From Chryseolinea lacunae (GTDB lineage: Bacteria; Bacteroidota; Bacteroidia; Cytophagales; Cyclobacteriaceae): a stretch of 64,000 nt of DNA. The position numbers were made by a program, and so were the translations under genes. Below are positions 26,410-35,993 of this stretch, one piece after another. Position 1 is the first letter of the stretch. Each line of letters starts with the position of its first letter. The DNA is taken from NCBI RefSeq assembly GCF_016735595.1, contig NZ_JAERRB010000003.1, positions 49,303 to 113,302 of the forward strand, given 5' to 3'. A model generated the notes under the pieces. The model ran no database searches and had not been told where the DNA came from. It saw only the letters and a list, made by a program, of their open reading frames with translations.

Positions 26410-26432
26410 CTTAGTTTGCCCCACAAACCAAA
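26410..26432. promoter_or_regulatory. Operator 1 of the winged-helix regulon
   Basis: CTTAGTTTG-CCCCA-CAAACCAAA has one half identical to operator 2 and the other with 7 of 9 matches, at the same 5-bp spacing. On the minus strand TAAGTTTA overlaps it and could be the -7 element, so bound regulator would block RNA polymerase. Confidence 0.65.
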
Positions 26433-26623
26433 TTATCAAAAAAAGGCCTTTGTCGAGGCAAAAATGAATTATCAGACCCGTTTTTTTATGTTTTTGGCAG
26501 GAAAGCAAATGCAGGCGCGCACGCGTTCCACTGTATGGGTCGGCAATCGGGTGTAGAATATTTTGAATCTTTATGGAATTTTTAAAATTCCGCATCCTAG
26601 GGACTGTACAACATCAAATTGTT

Positions 26624-27094
26624 ATGAAAGCAAAACTTGTTTCCTTGTTCCTGATTGTCGCCAGCGTTCACGCCACCGCCCAGCTCAACGACGATTTTAC
26701 GATGCCAAAAATCTGGGCCAACGATTTCACGATCGTGCTTTCGTTTGGTGGCAGCATGGATGGCAGCAGCACGTTGCTCACCTTCACACACGACACCTGC
26801 ACCTATGTGAAGAAGATTGGCATGAAGGCCCCGAAAACAACAAAACACTTACTTCTGGAAGCCGACCGCACAGTGATCCTGAAAAAACTGGAAGAACTAA
26901 AGGTCGCCAACATCCATTCTGAGATGAGCATCGCTCCGGTTAACGACGGCTGGTCGACCTCGATGTGTTTTGGCTCACACTGCGTGAGCGGAGGAACGTC
27001 GACAGAAATGAGTGCGCACGACAAAGATGTGTATGCCGAGGCCTTTAACTTTTTGGAACTATTTGCCATACAAAAGGGCCGACAAAAAAAATAG
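26624..27094 (+). CDS. Secreted protein, unknown function
   Basis: The start MKAKLVSLFLIVASVHATAQ gives a 156-residue protein with a clean signal peptide; in-frame codons upstream are not needed. The mature part is beta-rich with two cysteines close together (SMCFGSHCVSGG) that could form a disulfide and a late acidic helix. No family is recognised. The 155 bases between its stop and the permease at 27249 hold no gene I can support. Confidence 0.6.
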   Translation: MKAKLVSLFLIVASVHATAQLNDDFTMPKIWANDFTIVLSFGGSMDGSSTLLTFTHDTCTYVKKIGMKAPKTTKHLLLEADRTVILKKLEELKVANIHSEMSIAPVNDGWSTSMCFGSHCVSGGTSTEMSAHDKDVYAEAFNFLELFAIQKGRQKK

Positions 27095-27248
27095 CGCAGG
27101 ATGCCTCTATCACTTCGGTTCAAAAATTCGGGTGTTCTGGTCGTAGATCAACTGTCACCCGTTGCTCGACTTTTCAAAAATCAACACCAGGTAGTTGTTC
27201 GTCGTCGACGCAATGGTTCCAGCAGAATCTTTTGTGGTGTAGGATTCG

Positions 27249-29849
27249 CTATTCCACTTTCAACCCATCCACGGGGCTCGCCTTCAAAACCTTTCTAACC
27301 TGCGACGACACCACCGCCACCAACACCCCCACCAAAAGCAACATCGCCAACAAAATGGCCGACAGCGAAATTGGCATCGGGTCGGGATACATGGAAGCGA
27401 ACAGGGCCTTGATAAGCACATAGCTCACCGGCGCACCCAAAGCCAGCGACACCACCGTGAGCACTACATACTGCTTGCCCACACTGGCCGCAACGTTTCT
27501 GGCATTCGCGCCCAGCACCTTGCGAATGCTGAACTCGCGCGTGCGGCCCGACACGTTGAGGGTGACCAATCCATACAACCCCAGGGCTACCAACAAAATG
27601 GCAATGCCCGCCACCGGGCGACCAAAGCGCGCCTGAATATCAACACTGTCGAAGTACCACGTGAACAACTCTTCCTGACGGCCGCCGTCAAAAGGTGTTT
27701 CAGGAAAAAGCGCAGTCCAGTGGGCTTTTAGTGTGGCATAGGTTTCTTGCTCGGCACCGGGCTTTGCGCGCAGTGTGAGGTAGCGATATTGATCTTCGGT
27801 GGCCATGGTGAAAACCGTGGGAACCACGGGCTCATAGAAACTATCGGCATGAAAGTCTTTCACCACGCCAATCACTTCATAGCGCGCGCCGTCCATCTCA
27901 AACACCTGGCCCACGGCATTGGCCACGGCCATATTTTTTGCAAAGAGCTGGTTCACCACGATGCGCTGATGGTCGCCTTGCTGGTGATCATTAAACACGC
28001 GGCCTGCCACACGCTCAATGCCCATCGTTTCAAAATAGGATGCGTCTACCGAAAGCCGCTGCACTTCATATTGTTTGCCCGGTGCTATTGCCACAGCGCT
28101 GGCCATATCTTTGCCCAAATGATGACGCGAGGCCGACACCGACAACACGTTGGGATCTTGCAACAGCTTTGCTTCCAGCTTGCCAAACGCCGCGGCGTCG
28201 GGCACCGACACATAGAGCGCGTCGCGTTGATTGTAGCCCCAGCTCAACGCCGCCTGGTAGCCGATGTTCTGCGTGAACGTGATCGCCCCCACAATGAACA
28301 CACAGGCCAGCACCAATTGAAAACTGAGAAATAGTTTGGTGAGTGGATTTTTCTTTCCAAACTGCACCGACCCTTTAAAGATGGTGGCCGCTTCGAAACG
28401 ACTGATGTAAAACGCAGGATACAATCCCGATGCCACGCCCGTCACCAACAACACGGCCAGCAAAAACAACCACAGGTTTCCATTCACCAAACTCACGTCA
28501 ACCTGGCGATGCGTGACGCCCGTGAACCACGGCGCAAAAACAAACACACCCAACACCAACCCCACCAGCATGGCAAAAAATGTGATCACGATATTTTCCG
28601 ACAGAAATTGCACCACCACCCGAAGCCGGTTGGCACCAATCACCTTGCGCACACCAATTTCTTTAAGTCTCCGCGCCGCTGACACAATGGCGATGTTGAT
28701 GTAGTTGAAACACGCCAACCCCAGCATGAACACACCAATGATCGACAGCGCCACAAACGAGGTCACCGGTGCGTCAACGGAAATGTCGTCGCGAATGTCG
28801 GCCGATTGCTCATGCAAATCCGCCAGCGGCACAAAGGCAAACCTTGCAATGGGCCGGTCTTTGAGGGCTTCGTTTTGCAGGCGCTTATATTTTTCCATGC
28901 CGTGCGCAATGGTGGCCACTTGTGCGCGATCGCTCACCTGTACAAACGTGGCATTCACAAATGCCTTCCAGTCGCTGGCGTTGTAGGTGGAATCTGCTAC
29001 GCGCATATTCTGGTCGTTGATCAGAAAGTCGAAGCCAATGGCGTGCGCCCGTGGAAACTTTTGTGCTACGCCCGTCACCATAAAAGCCTTGCTGTTGGTT
29101 TCATCAAACTTCACGAGGATGTCCTGCCCAAGAGGATTTTCGTCACCAAAATATTTGATGGCCATTTCCTCGCTGAGAATAATGCTGTTCACATCGGCCA
29201 GCGAGCCGGCCGTGCCCCACTTGAGCGGGAAGGTGAACATATTTAGAAACTGCGCATTGGTGTAGCGCACGCGTTCGTGAAAAGTGTTCGCGCCGTGTTT
29301 CACTACCACGCCGCCGTCTTGCACGGTGCACATGTTGCGGACGTTGGCAAAGTCGGCCTTCATCATTTCGCCCAACGGCCGGGGTGTGCGCCCATACTGA
29401 TGCGTGGCCCCGTCGATGTCGCCAAAGAATGTGACGAGATACACGTCGTCTTTGTTGACGTGAAACCGATCGATGCTGCGGTCATATTCCACCACAGCAA
29501 ACACCACCAGGCAAATGCCGATGGCCACCGACAACCCAAACACATTGATGAACGACGTGAGCGGGTTGCGTCCCAAACTTCTGAACGATGTCTTAAAGTA
29601 GTTTCTGAACATAGCATACTGATTTAGCGGTGGTAGTATCCTGAAATGTTTCAACAACACGGGCCTCAAAAGTCCCAGCATGTCGAGCGCATAGACACGC
29701 TTCGCCCGGCGAGCACCGATGCTTTCTATATTATCCTGGAAGATCTCTTCCATGTCGCCTTCAATTTCTTCGAGGTATTCTTTTTTCAAAAAGAACCGGA
29801 GAAACCGAAGCACCCATCCTGGCGGAGCAATTTCATTTTGTGGCATCAT
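27249..29849 (-). CDS. FtsX/MacB-type ABC permease with N-terminal prefix domain
   Basis: The 866-residue protein has a cytoplasmic prefix (PPGWVLRFLRFFLKKEYLEEIEGDMEE, 1-75) found in Bacteroidota permeases regulated by PadR, then two MacB-like halves: a helix at about 98, a periplasmic domain, three helices at about 365-520 with RRLKEIGVRKVIGANRLRVV, a second periplasmic domain, and three last helices with REFSIRKVLGANARNV. It ends SPVDGLKVE. Proteins of this type work with a separate ATPase, often encoded elsewhere, and move no known small molecule; some respond to antimicrobial peptides. The PadR gene lies just upstream in the same direction. Confidence 0.9.
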   Translation of the reverse strand: MMPQNEIAPPGWVLRFLRFFLKKEYLEEIEGDMEEIFQDNIESIGARRAKRVYALDMLGLLRPVLLKHFRILPPLNQYAMFRNYFKTSFRSLGRNPLTSFINVFGLSVAIGICLVVFAVVEYDRSIDRFHVNKDDVYLVTFFGDIDGATHQYGRTPRPLGEMMKADFANVRNMCTVQDGGVVVKHGANTFHERVRYTNAQFLNMFTFPLKWGTAGSLADVNSIILSEEMAIKYFGDENPLGQDILVKFDETNSKAFMVTGVAQKFPRAHAIGFDFLINDQNMRVADSTYNASDWKAFVNATFVQVSDRAQVATIAHGMEKYKRLQNEALKDRPIARFAFVPLADLHEQSADIRDDISVDAPVTSFVALSIIGVFMLGLACFNYINIAIVSAARRLKEIGVRKVIGANRLRVVVQFLSENIVITFFAMLVGLVLGVFVFAPWFTGVTHRQVDVSLVNGNLWLFLLAVLLVTGVASGLYPAFYISRFEAATIFKGSVQFGKKNPLTKLFLSFQLVLACVFIVGAITFTQNIGYQAALSWGYNQRDALYVSVPDAAAFGKLEAKLLQDPNVLSVSASRHHLGKDMASAVAIAPGKQYEVQRLSVDASYFETMGIERVAGRVFNDHQQGDHQRIVVNQLFAKNMAVANAVGQVFEMDGARYEVIGVVKDFHADSFYEPVVPTVFTMATEDQYRYLTLRAKPGAEQETYATLKAHWTALFPETPFDGGRQEELFTWYFDSVDIQARFGRPVAGIAILLVALGLYGLVTLNVSGRTREFSIRKVLGANARNVAASVGKQYVVLTVVSLALGAPVSYVLIKALFASMYPDPMPISLSAILLAMLLLVGVLVAVVSSQVRKVLKASPVDGLKVE

Positions 29850-29908
29850 AGATCTTGCACCTGTTCGCGCCCGCGCGCCGCTCTATTATATATATAGTAT
29901 ATGCGTAA

Positions 29909-30250
29909 TTAATAGTCCAACCTCATCTCGCCCGACAATCTTGGAATGGCATCCCACAGTCCCGCCCGCACATCGCGCATTTCGGCCAGCACCTTGTGGG
30001 CATAGGCCGTGGTGGCATAGATGCGCTTGCGTTTGCCCCCGCGCTTGGCCGTGGCCTCGCCAAACTCCGACACCAAAAAGCCCTTCTCTTCCATGCGCTT
30101 CAACGCCGACTGAATGGAACCCACACTCAATTTTTCTTTGAGCCTTGTCTCAAGTTCGCGCTTGATCTCCACCCCATAGGCCTCTTGCTGCAACGCGGCC
30201 ACGGCGAGCAAAACCAGCTCTTCAAATTCGCCCAGTTTCGTTATTTTCAT
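29909..30250 (-). CDS. PadR-family transcriptional regulator
   Basis: The 113-residue protein is a standard short PadR winged helix: LGEFEELVLLAVAALQQEAYGVEIKREL, then SVGSIQSALKRMEEKGFLVSE and the wing KRGGKRKRIYATT. It precedes the FtsX-type permease by 60 bases in the same direction. The same pairing is repeated at 57.7-58.1 kb. It likely represses the pair until an envelope signal appears; two direct repeats upstream may be its binding sites. Confidence 0.9.
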   Translation of the reverse strand: MKITKLGEFEELVLLAVAALQQEAYGVEIKRELETRLKEKLSVGSIQSALKRMEEKGFLVSEFGEATAKRGGKRKRIYATTAYAHKVLAEMRDVRAGLWDAIPRLSGEMRLDY

Positions 30251-30269
30251 AGGATAACATGATATTGTA

Positions 30270-30313
30270 CGTGATTGCAGTAAATATAGTTTAAATATTA
30301 TTCGTGATTGCAG
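30270..30313. promoter_or_regulatory. Direct repeats upstream of padR
   Basis: CGTGATTGCAG occurs at 30270-30280 and again at 30303-30313. The copies are 33 bp apart, about three helical turns, in the AT-rich promoter region of the PadR gene. They could be contacts for a regulator on one face of the DNA. Confidence 0.45.
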
Positions 30314-30407
30314 GTTTTATTGAAATAAAAAATGCTGTCGATTGAATTTTCTATTAGAATATAAAATATAAAGAAGTTTGGGCCACCAAACTACATCGCC
30401 ATTGTCC

Positions 30408-30836
30408 ATGCCGAAACTTGTCACGCTCCTGTTATTAACCATTGCCGTTTGTTCACTGAAAGCCCAGACCTTAACGCGCGATAGCGTTTTGGGCAGCTGG
30501 ATTTGCCGCCAGGTGACAAGCCACGAATTGGATCCCTCTATCCCAAATTCGCCTGCGATGATGGATATGGCCGAAAAGACATTCCTGAACTCTACGTTCA
30601 CATTTGACAGCCAGCGCTTTCTTTTTCACACGGCCAACAAGAACGCGCCTATGGCCATGGCTGAAATGATGAAGGCATTCAACAATCAGAAATGGTCTCT
30701 GGACAAAAAAGAAAACCTCATTCACATCGGTGATCCACGTGAAAACATAGCCCGCTTTCTTGTGAAGCGAAAGGGACGTTTACTTTTTGTTATTATTGAT
30801 GAAACTCCGCTGCTGCTGATGTTTGAGAAAATATGA
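30408..30836 (+). CDS. Secreted lipocalin-like protein, unknown
   Basis: The start MPKLVTLLLLTIAVCSLKAQ gives 142 residues with a signal peptide. The mature segment LTRDSVLGSWICRQVT resembles the first strand of lipocalin-like domains (GxW motif), and a strand-rich end (KGRLLFVIIDETPLLLMFEKI) fits a small beta barrel. No enzyme motif is present. It is transcribed divergently from padR and convergent to the DUF4236 gene. Confidence 0.6.
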   Translation: MPKLVTLLLLTIAVCSLKAQTLTRDSVLGSWICRQVTSHELDPSIPNSPAMMDMAEKTFLNSTFTFDSQRFLFHTANKNAPMAMAEMMKAFNNQKWSLDKKENLIHIGDPRENIARFLVKRKGRLLFVIIDETPLLLMFEKI

Positions 30837-30870
30837 TGCGCAGGGTATGTATTCTCAGCATCGCTGAACT

Positions 30871-32226
30871 TCACATTCTAGCCTGAAACTCTCCAACAAC
30901 TTTTAAGAACGCAACAAAATCATTCATTCCACCCGGTTTAGAAGTGGTGATGACTTCTTGCATGCCACTGTCGGATTCAAAATGATACTCTGAATAAAGA
31001 CATATTGGAATGCGGCGATTGTTGGAAAAACGACGGTCAGGACCACCGCTTTTGTTTATATACTTCCAGGTATGATCAACAATTTGCGCGTCAGCCGGAA
31101 CAGTATCCTCTTCAATGAACCGGACATTCTTGATCGAGACATTTATGTTTTTATAAAAAATTCCCGCAAACTCTTTACCCCGCTTTAAAATTATTCGCTC
31201 CGGGAAAAAATACAATTCCGTATTTCTCAACCCTATGAATGGCACGGCAACGTTGGTCTTCAAATACACTGATGGCAATTTATGTGCAGCAATCATTTTG
31301 ACCGCTTCACGCGACACAAGAAGGGATGCCCCACCATGATACTTTCTATCGTCCACCCCCCTCGCATGAAGTTGCTGCCAGATTTTTTTCGACTGCAAAA
31401 ACTCATTAAAATATTCCAGAAATTTCTTGTGAAGGCTATTCACTTCATTGTCCAGTGCGTAGACCAGCTCCAACGTCTTCCTCCGTCTATCAACTCTTTT
31501 CAGATATACACACCATGCCAGCGAGAGCACGATTAGCAGAAAAAACAGCCAACCATACACCGGCTCAAGTTGGAATCGATTTGCCGTTTCGCGATACAAG
31601 AGCACTTCTTCGCGCCTGCCAAGGTCACCACGGACAAATCCAGTCTCGCCGATTTTCCCCAGATACACTTCAACCCATTCTAATGTATCTCGCCGAACGT
31701 TAAATTTCTCCTGTTCCCTTGCATTTCGTATCACGTCGCTCTCTTTCGAAGGCGCGCTCCTGATGTGGATGTTTGCCTTCGTGATCGTGAATTCAGTTTT
31801 GTACCGTTCATTCGTTTTCACCACCACGAGTCCGCGCAAGCCAACAAATAGAACCAGGGCAATCGTCGGCCAGATACCCAATATCTTCAAGTAAGAAACC
31901 TTGTTCTCCTTTGATTCCAGCTCTTTAACAAACGCCTGCGAATCTACATCAGTAACGTCGTCCAGATCGGCCGACGTGATTGTGTGTAGCCGACCATCAG
32001 AAACTTCATTTCCAGGATAGATCGGCTGCGGTTTGATGGGCGACGGTGTGTTTGAATCTATTCGCTGTGTGTAATAAATGCCCTTGGCACCTAAGGTCAC
32101 ATACGTGCCCCGCGAACTCATTCTGACCCGTGCTCCTTTCACACCAAACGACAACCCCAAACCAGACTTTGAAAAGCTTAGCCGAAACGGACCGGCAGTC
32201 ATTGATTTTCTAAAAGACCATCCCAT
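30871..32226 (-). CDS. DUF4236 domain protein with SH3-like region
   Basis: The 451-residue protein begins with the DUF4236 motif: MGWSFRKSMTAGPFRLSFSKSGLGLSFG, then VKGARVRMSSRGTYVTLGAKGIYY. Next come a membrane helix (about 115-135), an SH3-type domain (NIHIRSAPSKESDVI, about 150-205), a second helix (about 218-236) and a long cytoplasmic part with a coiled coil. DUF4236 is widespread and of unknown role. The start at 32226 is chosen because the domain normally begins MGW. Confidence 0.8.
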   Translation of the reverse strand: MGWSFRKSMTAGPFRLSFSKSGLGLSFGVKGARVRMSSRGTYVTLGAKGIYYTQRIDSNTPSPIKPQPIYPGNEVSDGRLHTITSADLDDVTDVDSQAFVKELESKENKVSYLKILGIWPTIALVLFVGLRGLVVVKTNERYKTEFTITKANIHIRSAPSKESDVIRNAREQEKFNVRRDTLEWVEVYLGKIGETGFVRGDLGRREEVLLYRETANRFQLEPVYGWLFFLLIVLSLAWCVYLKRVDRRRKTLELVYALDNEVNSLHKKFLEYFNEFLQSKKIWQQLHARGVDDRKYHGGASLLVSREAVKMIAAHKLPSVYLKTNVAVPFIGLRNTELYFFPERIILKRGKEFAGIFYKNINVSIKNVRFIEEDTVPADAQIVDHTWKYINKSGGPDRRFSNNRRIPICLYSEYHFESDSGMQEVITTSKPGGMNDFVAFLKVVGEFQARM

Positions 32227-32258
32227 GAGCAAGCATTTATTTTGGCATCGACATTCGC

Positions 32259-32630
32259 TTAGCCGCGATGAACAATCGCGTCGTTCACGGCATTCACAAT
32301 CTGCAGAATGTAGTTTCGGTCTTTGGAAATGTAGCCGTCGGCCTCACCCGAGTTGCTGTTGATTCTCACTGAATAGCTATCCTTCAGCAGAAATAATAAA
32401 ACCAAACCCACAAGGGCCATCACAATACCGGCCACGCGCGTGCTTTCGCCAATGATGAGCAGCAGGCCGGCGATCAGTAGAAAAAGTTGCAACCCTTTGC
32501 TTCGTTTGATGCGGTAGAGGCACACCGACGAAATGTTGTTCATAGCATACGTCTTGGCCTGCGTAACAAATCGGGATTGTGTGATGGTGACGTTGGCATC
32601 CTGAAAAAATACCGTTTCCTTGTTTTCCAT
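32259..32630 (-). CDS. DUF6232-like membrane protein
   Basis: The 123-residue protein starts with a beta segment (TVFFQDANVTITQSRFVTQAKTYAM), then two adjoining membrane helices (about 47-80) and a C-terminal beta/helix part ending in a regular helix. Order and motifs match the DUF6232 family. It is 30 bases upstream of the DUF4236 gene and probably co-transcribed. Its function is unknown. Confidence 0.7.
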   Translation of the reverse strand: MENKETVFFQDANVTITQSRFVTQAKTYAMNNISSVCLYRIKRSKGLQLFLLIAGLLLIIGESTRVAGIVMALVGLVLLFLLKDSYSVRINSNSGEADGYISKDRNYILQIVNAVNDAIVHRG

Positions 32631-32765
32631 GCGCGTTTAGATTTGATGAATCAATCACCAAATAATGCACGGCACGTCATATTCATGACAAAATTTTCCC
32701 AACGGCCCAATTGTGTTTCCGGTTTAGGGGATTGTGTTTTCTGAATAAAGCTGCTTTGCTTATGC

Positions 32766-33551
32766 TCAACGTTGATTTCCCAGGTCGTCAAGACTGAGAT
32801 TCAAAATTCCCGCCACGCGAATGCCCAGATTGTTTTCGCTACGATGTTCAAAATATTCCGCTACCCTCCGGTCTTCAAGGGAAGATGATTCTTTTAGAAC
32901 ATTAAGGTCGAACGCTTCATGTGTCAGCTTTTCATTTTCATCGTGCCTCACCAACACAACCCGGCCACCAATGGGATCAAAAAGCGACGACACACCAGAA
33001 AAAATTCCCTGCAGAACTTTGGGACGGATGCCCGCACCAACTTTATAGACATGATGTATCATTTTGCCGTTCGCCGCATGCATCAACACAAAAAGGCATC
33101 CGTTCGAAAGTTTCACTTCACCCTCAAACACAGCGACAGGCCCCAGAAGCTTTAGCCAAATTTTCTGGCCGTCTCCATAGATGCTTACGGGCGACCTTAA
33201 GATCACACTCTGCTCGCTGTTTCGTCGCACATAGCTATAGTACTCACCAACGCACGAAGCCAACACCTCGTCTAAAGGACTATCCAAACTTTGACAGAAG
33301 TCTTGAAATCCTCGAAAGCCAAGGTACTCTGATAAAGTATTGAGCTTTTTCGGCTGAAGGTTCATTTCTGCTGATTTGGATCCCTTCAGCTTCTCCTTGT
33401 CCCGAAACAAATTCTCGTAGAGATAACGCTGCGCAATACCGTTGCCTATCGTCTCGCTCATTTCTGCGAAGCCGGGATAGTCCTGGCTACATCCTGTCTT
33501 CTGAGATAAGCTGTTCAGAAGTTGTTCGATATGGCTGGCTTTAACTTTCAT
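32766..33551 (-). CDS. Hypothetical protein with Bacteroidota N-terminal module
   Basis: The 261-residue protein has no signal or membrane segment. The N-terminal part contains LNTLSEYLGFRGFQDFCQS, a pattern that recurs at the front of several Bacteroidota proteins with otherwise different C-termini. The middle is beta-rich (LKLLGPVAVFEGEVKLSNG), perhaps a sensor domain. No function is assigned. Confidence 0.6.
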   Translation of the reverse strand: MKVKASHIEQLLNSLSQKTGCSQDYPGFAEMSETIGNGIAQRYLYENLFRDKEKLKGSKSAEMNLQPKKLNTLSEYLGFRGFQDFCQSLDSPLDEVLASCVGEYYSYVRRNSEQSVILRSPVSIYGDGQKIWLKLLGPVAVFEGEVKLSNGCLFVLMHAANGKMIHHVYKVGAGIRPKVLQGIFSGVSSLFDPIGGRVVLVRHDENEKLTHEAFDLNVLKESSSLEDRRVAEYFEHRSENNLGIRVAGILNLSLDDLGNQR

Positions 33552-33900
33552 AGAATCGGTTTAGAAGTCTTGTAAAAAAAGCGAAAACAAATGAAGAATT
33601 CGCGAAATCAAATACACGGTGTCAACACAAAAGCGCCTTCCACATCCGCCACCTTTGTTGTGTTCTTGAACAACTGATCAGTTAACATCTGTTGGAGAGC
33701 GTTTGCAAACCTTGCCTGATTGGGGAGCAAGCTTGCGAACTCCCGCCTACAGACCCCAACCAAGAGCAGCCAAAAGTCGCTACCCGCTGGCCAAAGACCA
33801 TGCGGACTCAAATTTTTCTGAAGCACGCTTCAGGTGGGATTTCCATGCCTTTGCGCAGCCATGGCAGCGATCATCATTCACATTTCAAAATTTAAAAAAC
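33552..33900. other. Intergenic stretch without a convincing gene
   Basis: About 350 bases separate a minus-strand gene from a plus-strand lipoprotein. Short open frames exist on both strands, but none has a signal, motif or suitable start. The last 60 bases are AT-rich and probably hold the promoter of the small lipoprotein. Confidence 0.5.
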
Positions 33901-34029
33901 ATGAAAAATCTGAAATATGCCTTCTTGATTGTGCTCGCTATTCTTGCTGCGAGTTGTACGGAAGAGGAAATCGGTCCGCTCCATGAAGACGACCCTATTG
34001 CCATTCCGCCACCTCCCAAACCCAAGTAG
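33901..34029 (+). CDS. Very small lipoprotein
   Basis: The 42-residue product MKNLKYAFLIVLAILAASC has a full lipoprotein signal; the mature part is only 24 residues, acidic then proline-rich (EEEIGPLHEDDPIAIPPPPKPK). The acidic residues after the cysteine fit surface export. A terminator follows immediately, so it is an independent gene. Small lipoproteins like this are common in Bacteroidota and are usually left unannotated. Confidence 0.65.
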   Translation: MKNLKYAFLIVLAILAASCTEEEIGPLHEDDPIAIPPPPKPK

Positions 34030-34040
34030 GTGAGAGATTT

Positions 34041-34076
34041 AAAAACGGTGAGGTGCCAAAACACTTCACCGTTTTT
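34041..34076 (+). terminator. Rho-independent terminator
   Basis: AAAAACGGTGA pairs with TCACCGTTTTT across a 14-base loop. It closes the small lipoprotein gene; the kinase gene starts 28 bases later. Confidence 0.8.
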
Positions 34077-34103
34077 GCTATATTCGCTAAAGTCTATGAA
34101 TAA

Positions 34104-35987
34104 ATGAAGCCCTTTCTCTGGCTTATCGTTGTGGTAAATCTCCCATTCGCCGGCATGGGACAGTCAAAAACAGATAGCTTAAAGACCTTGTTGAAAATAG
34201 CCCGCAATCAAAACAACAAAACAGAAACTGCATTTTACCTCTCACACATCGGATGGCAATTTTTGGAAAAGGGAAAACTTGACAGTTCCCTCTACTACTA
34301 CAGTCAATCGCTTGCCACAAAATCTTCCAAATCAGAAGTAGCCGCTTCGGCATTGGAATGTATCGGTGTGATTTATGGATCAAAAAATTATCCAGATAGC
34401 AGCATTAAATACTACAACAAGGCAATTGGTCTTTATACCGAACTCGGCGACACCACACGAGGCATCGTCATCCAAAACAATCTTGCTATTATCTACCGGG
34501 ACCTTGGACTCTATGAAAAGGCGTTGGAAATTGCTTTTGAGGGATTAGCTACTCTGGAACATAAAAATCCAGACCGCCTACTCGCTTCATTCTACAACAC
34601 CGTGGCTTCGATCTACCTGAAAACTGATGACTATCAGAACACGCTACTCTACTACGAGAAGGCATTGCAGGTACGCAAAACAATTGGCTACACAAAAGGC
34701 ATCGGGCAATCTTACAACAATATCGGCGAGTTGTACATCACGCAAAGACTTTACGACAGCGCCCTCACAAATCTGACCACCGCGCTTGACGTGAAACGAG
34801 GCGGCGGCGATAACAATTCACTGGCGGTGACCCTTGCCAACCTTGGTAAGGTGTTTCTAGAACTGAACAATCCCAAAAAAGCCAAGCCTTATCTCGTAGA
34901 AGCCTTGAGCATCAAAAGAAGCTCCGGCGAACGCGCCGGCATAGTCACCACATTAAACAGCCTTGGCAAACTGAACCTTCTTCAAAAGAATTATTCACAA
35001 GCCGAACTATACCTGGATGAAGCAGAACAACTGGCGCGCGTGTCTGGCGCACCCGATCTGCTCCGCGAAAATCTCGCGCTGAAGGTGGCCACTTACAAGG
35101 CCACCAACCGTTTTCATGAAAGTCTTCTCACCGCCGAGGAACTTTCAATTTTGAAAGACAGCCTCCTGAACAAAGACAAAATGGAAAGTTTGCTCTCCAT
35201 GCAAACCCGCTACGAAACCGAAAAGAAAGAACAGCACATCCAGCTTCTGCAACAGGAAAAAGCAATGCAACAAACAGCGCTCCAGGGAAAGCAAATCTGG
35301 ATTCGATCGCTTGCCATCATCTGCATTCTCATTGCGCTGCTGGCGTCCGCACTCTTCTACAACTACCGGCTTAGCCAACGCAACAAGCAGCGCGTAGAGA
35401 CTTTATTGAAAGAACTGCATCACCGGGTGAAAAACAATCTCCAGATTCTCTCCAGTGTTTTGACGTTGCAATCACAAAGACTCACCGACGCCGCGGCCCT
35501 TCAGGCTGTGAAGAGCAGCGAAGGCCGTGTGAACGCCATGGCCCTCATCCACAAAAAGCTTTACACCGGCGAACAGTCGCTTGACATTAACCTGAAAGAA
35601 TACATTACCGAGCTCATTCAATACCTGATACAATCCTATGGCTACGCCCAGAAAGAATTGAAACTCACCCTTGACGTGGCCGAAATAAAACTTGATGTAG
35701 ACAAAGCCATCCCCATAGGCCTGATCATTAACGAACTGGTGACAAATGCTTTCAAATACGCCTACAACAACCAAGCCTCACCGGAGCTGAATGTGAACCT
35801 AACCCTGTCGAACAAACAAAATCTGATGCTGGAAATAAGCGACAACGGACAAGGCATGCCCAAGAACAGACCATCCGATCAGTCTTTTGGGTTGAAGATG
35901 GTAGACATACTCCTTCAGGAACTTCGGGGCAAACTGAACATTGAATCAAAAAAAGGAACTGGTTACTTTTTTCAAATACCGATATAG
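34104..35987 (+). CDS. TPR-containing sensor histidine kinase, HisKA_2 type
   Basis: The 627-residue protein has a signal peptide ending AGMGQ, seven or so TPR repeats in the periplasm (to about 370), a membrane helix at about 398-418, and a HisKA_2 domain with ELHHRVKNNLQILSSVL (H439 or H440). The ATPase domain ends with DNGQGMPKN and SFGLKMVDIL. It is followed after six bases by a LytTR regulator. Such pairs are common in Cytophagales; the signal is unknown. Confidence 0.92.
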   Translation: MKPFLWLIVVVNLPFAGMGQSKTDSLKTLLKIARNQNNKTETAFYLSHIGWQFLEKGKLDSSLYYYSQSLATKSSKSEVAASALECIGVIYGSKNYPDSSIKYYNKAIGLYTELGDTTRGIVIQNNLAIIYRDLGLYEKALEIAFEGLATLEHKNPDRLLASFYNTVASIYLKTDDYQNTLLYYEKALQVRKTIGYTKGIGQSYNNIGELYITQRLYDSALTNLTTALDVKRGGGDNNSLAVTLANLGKVFLELNNPKKAKPYLVEALSIKRSSGERAGIVTTLNSLGKLNLLQKNYSQAELYLDEAEQLARVSGAPDLLRENLALKVATYKATNRFHESLLTAEELSILKDSLLNKDKMESLLSMQTRYETEKKEQHIQLLQQEKAMQQTALQGKQIWIRSLAIICILIALLASALFYNYRLSQRNKQRVETLLKELHHRVKNNLQILSSVLTLQSQRLTDAAALQAVKSSEGRVNAMALIHKKLYTGEQSLDINLKEYITELIQYLIQSYGYAQKELKLTLDVAEIKLDVDKAIPIGLIINELVTNAFKYAYNNQASPELNVNLTLSNKQNLMLEISDNGQGMPKNRPSDQSFGLKMVDILLQELRGKLNIESKKGTGYFFQIPI

Positions 35988-35993
35988 ACAACT

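Noticed and set aside
27095..27248. A possible gene fragment after the secreted protein at 26624
   Set aside because: A short minus-strand frame reads like the end of a beta-rich protein, but it is under 35 codons and I cannot match it to a family.
33608..33826. A 72-codon minus-strand frame
   Set aside because: No signal, motif or start context; it sits in a stretch that looks intergenic on both strands.
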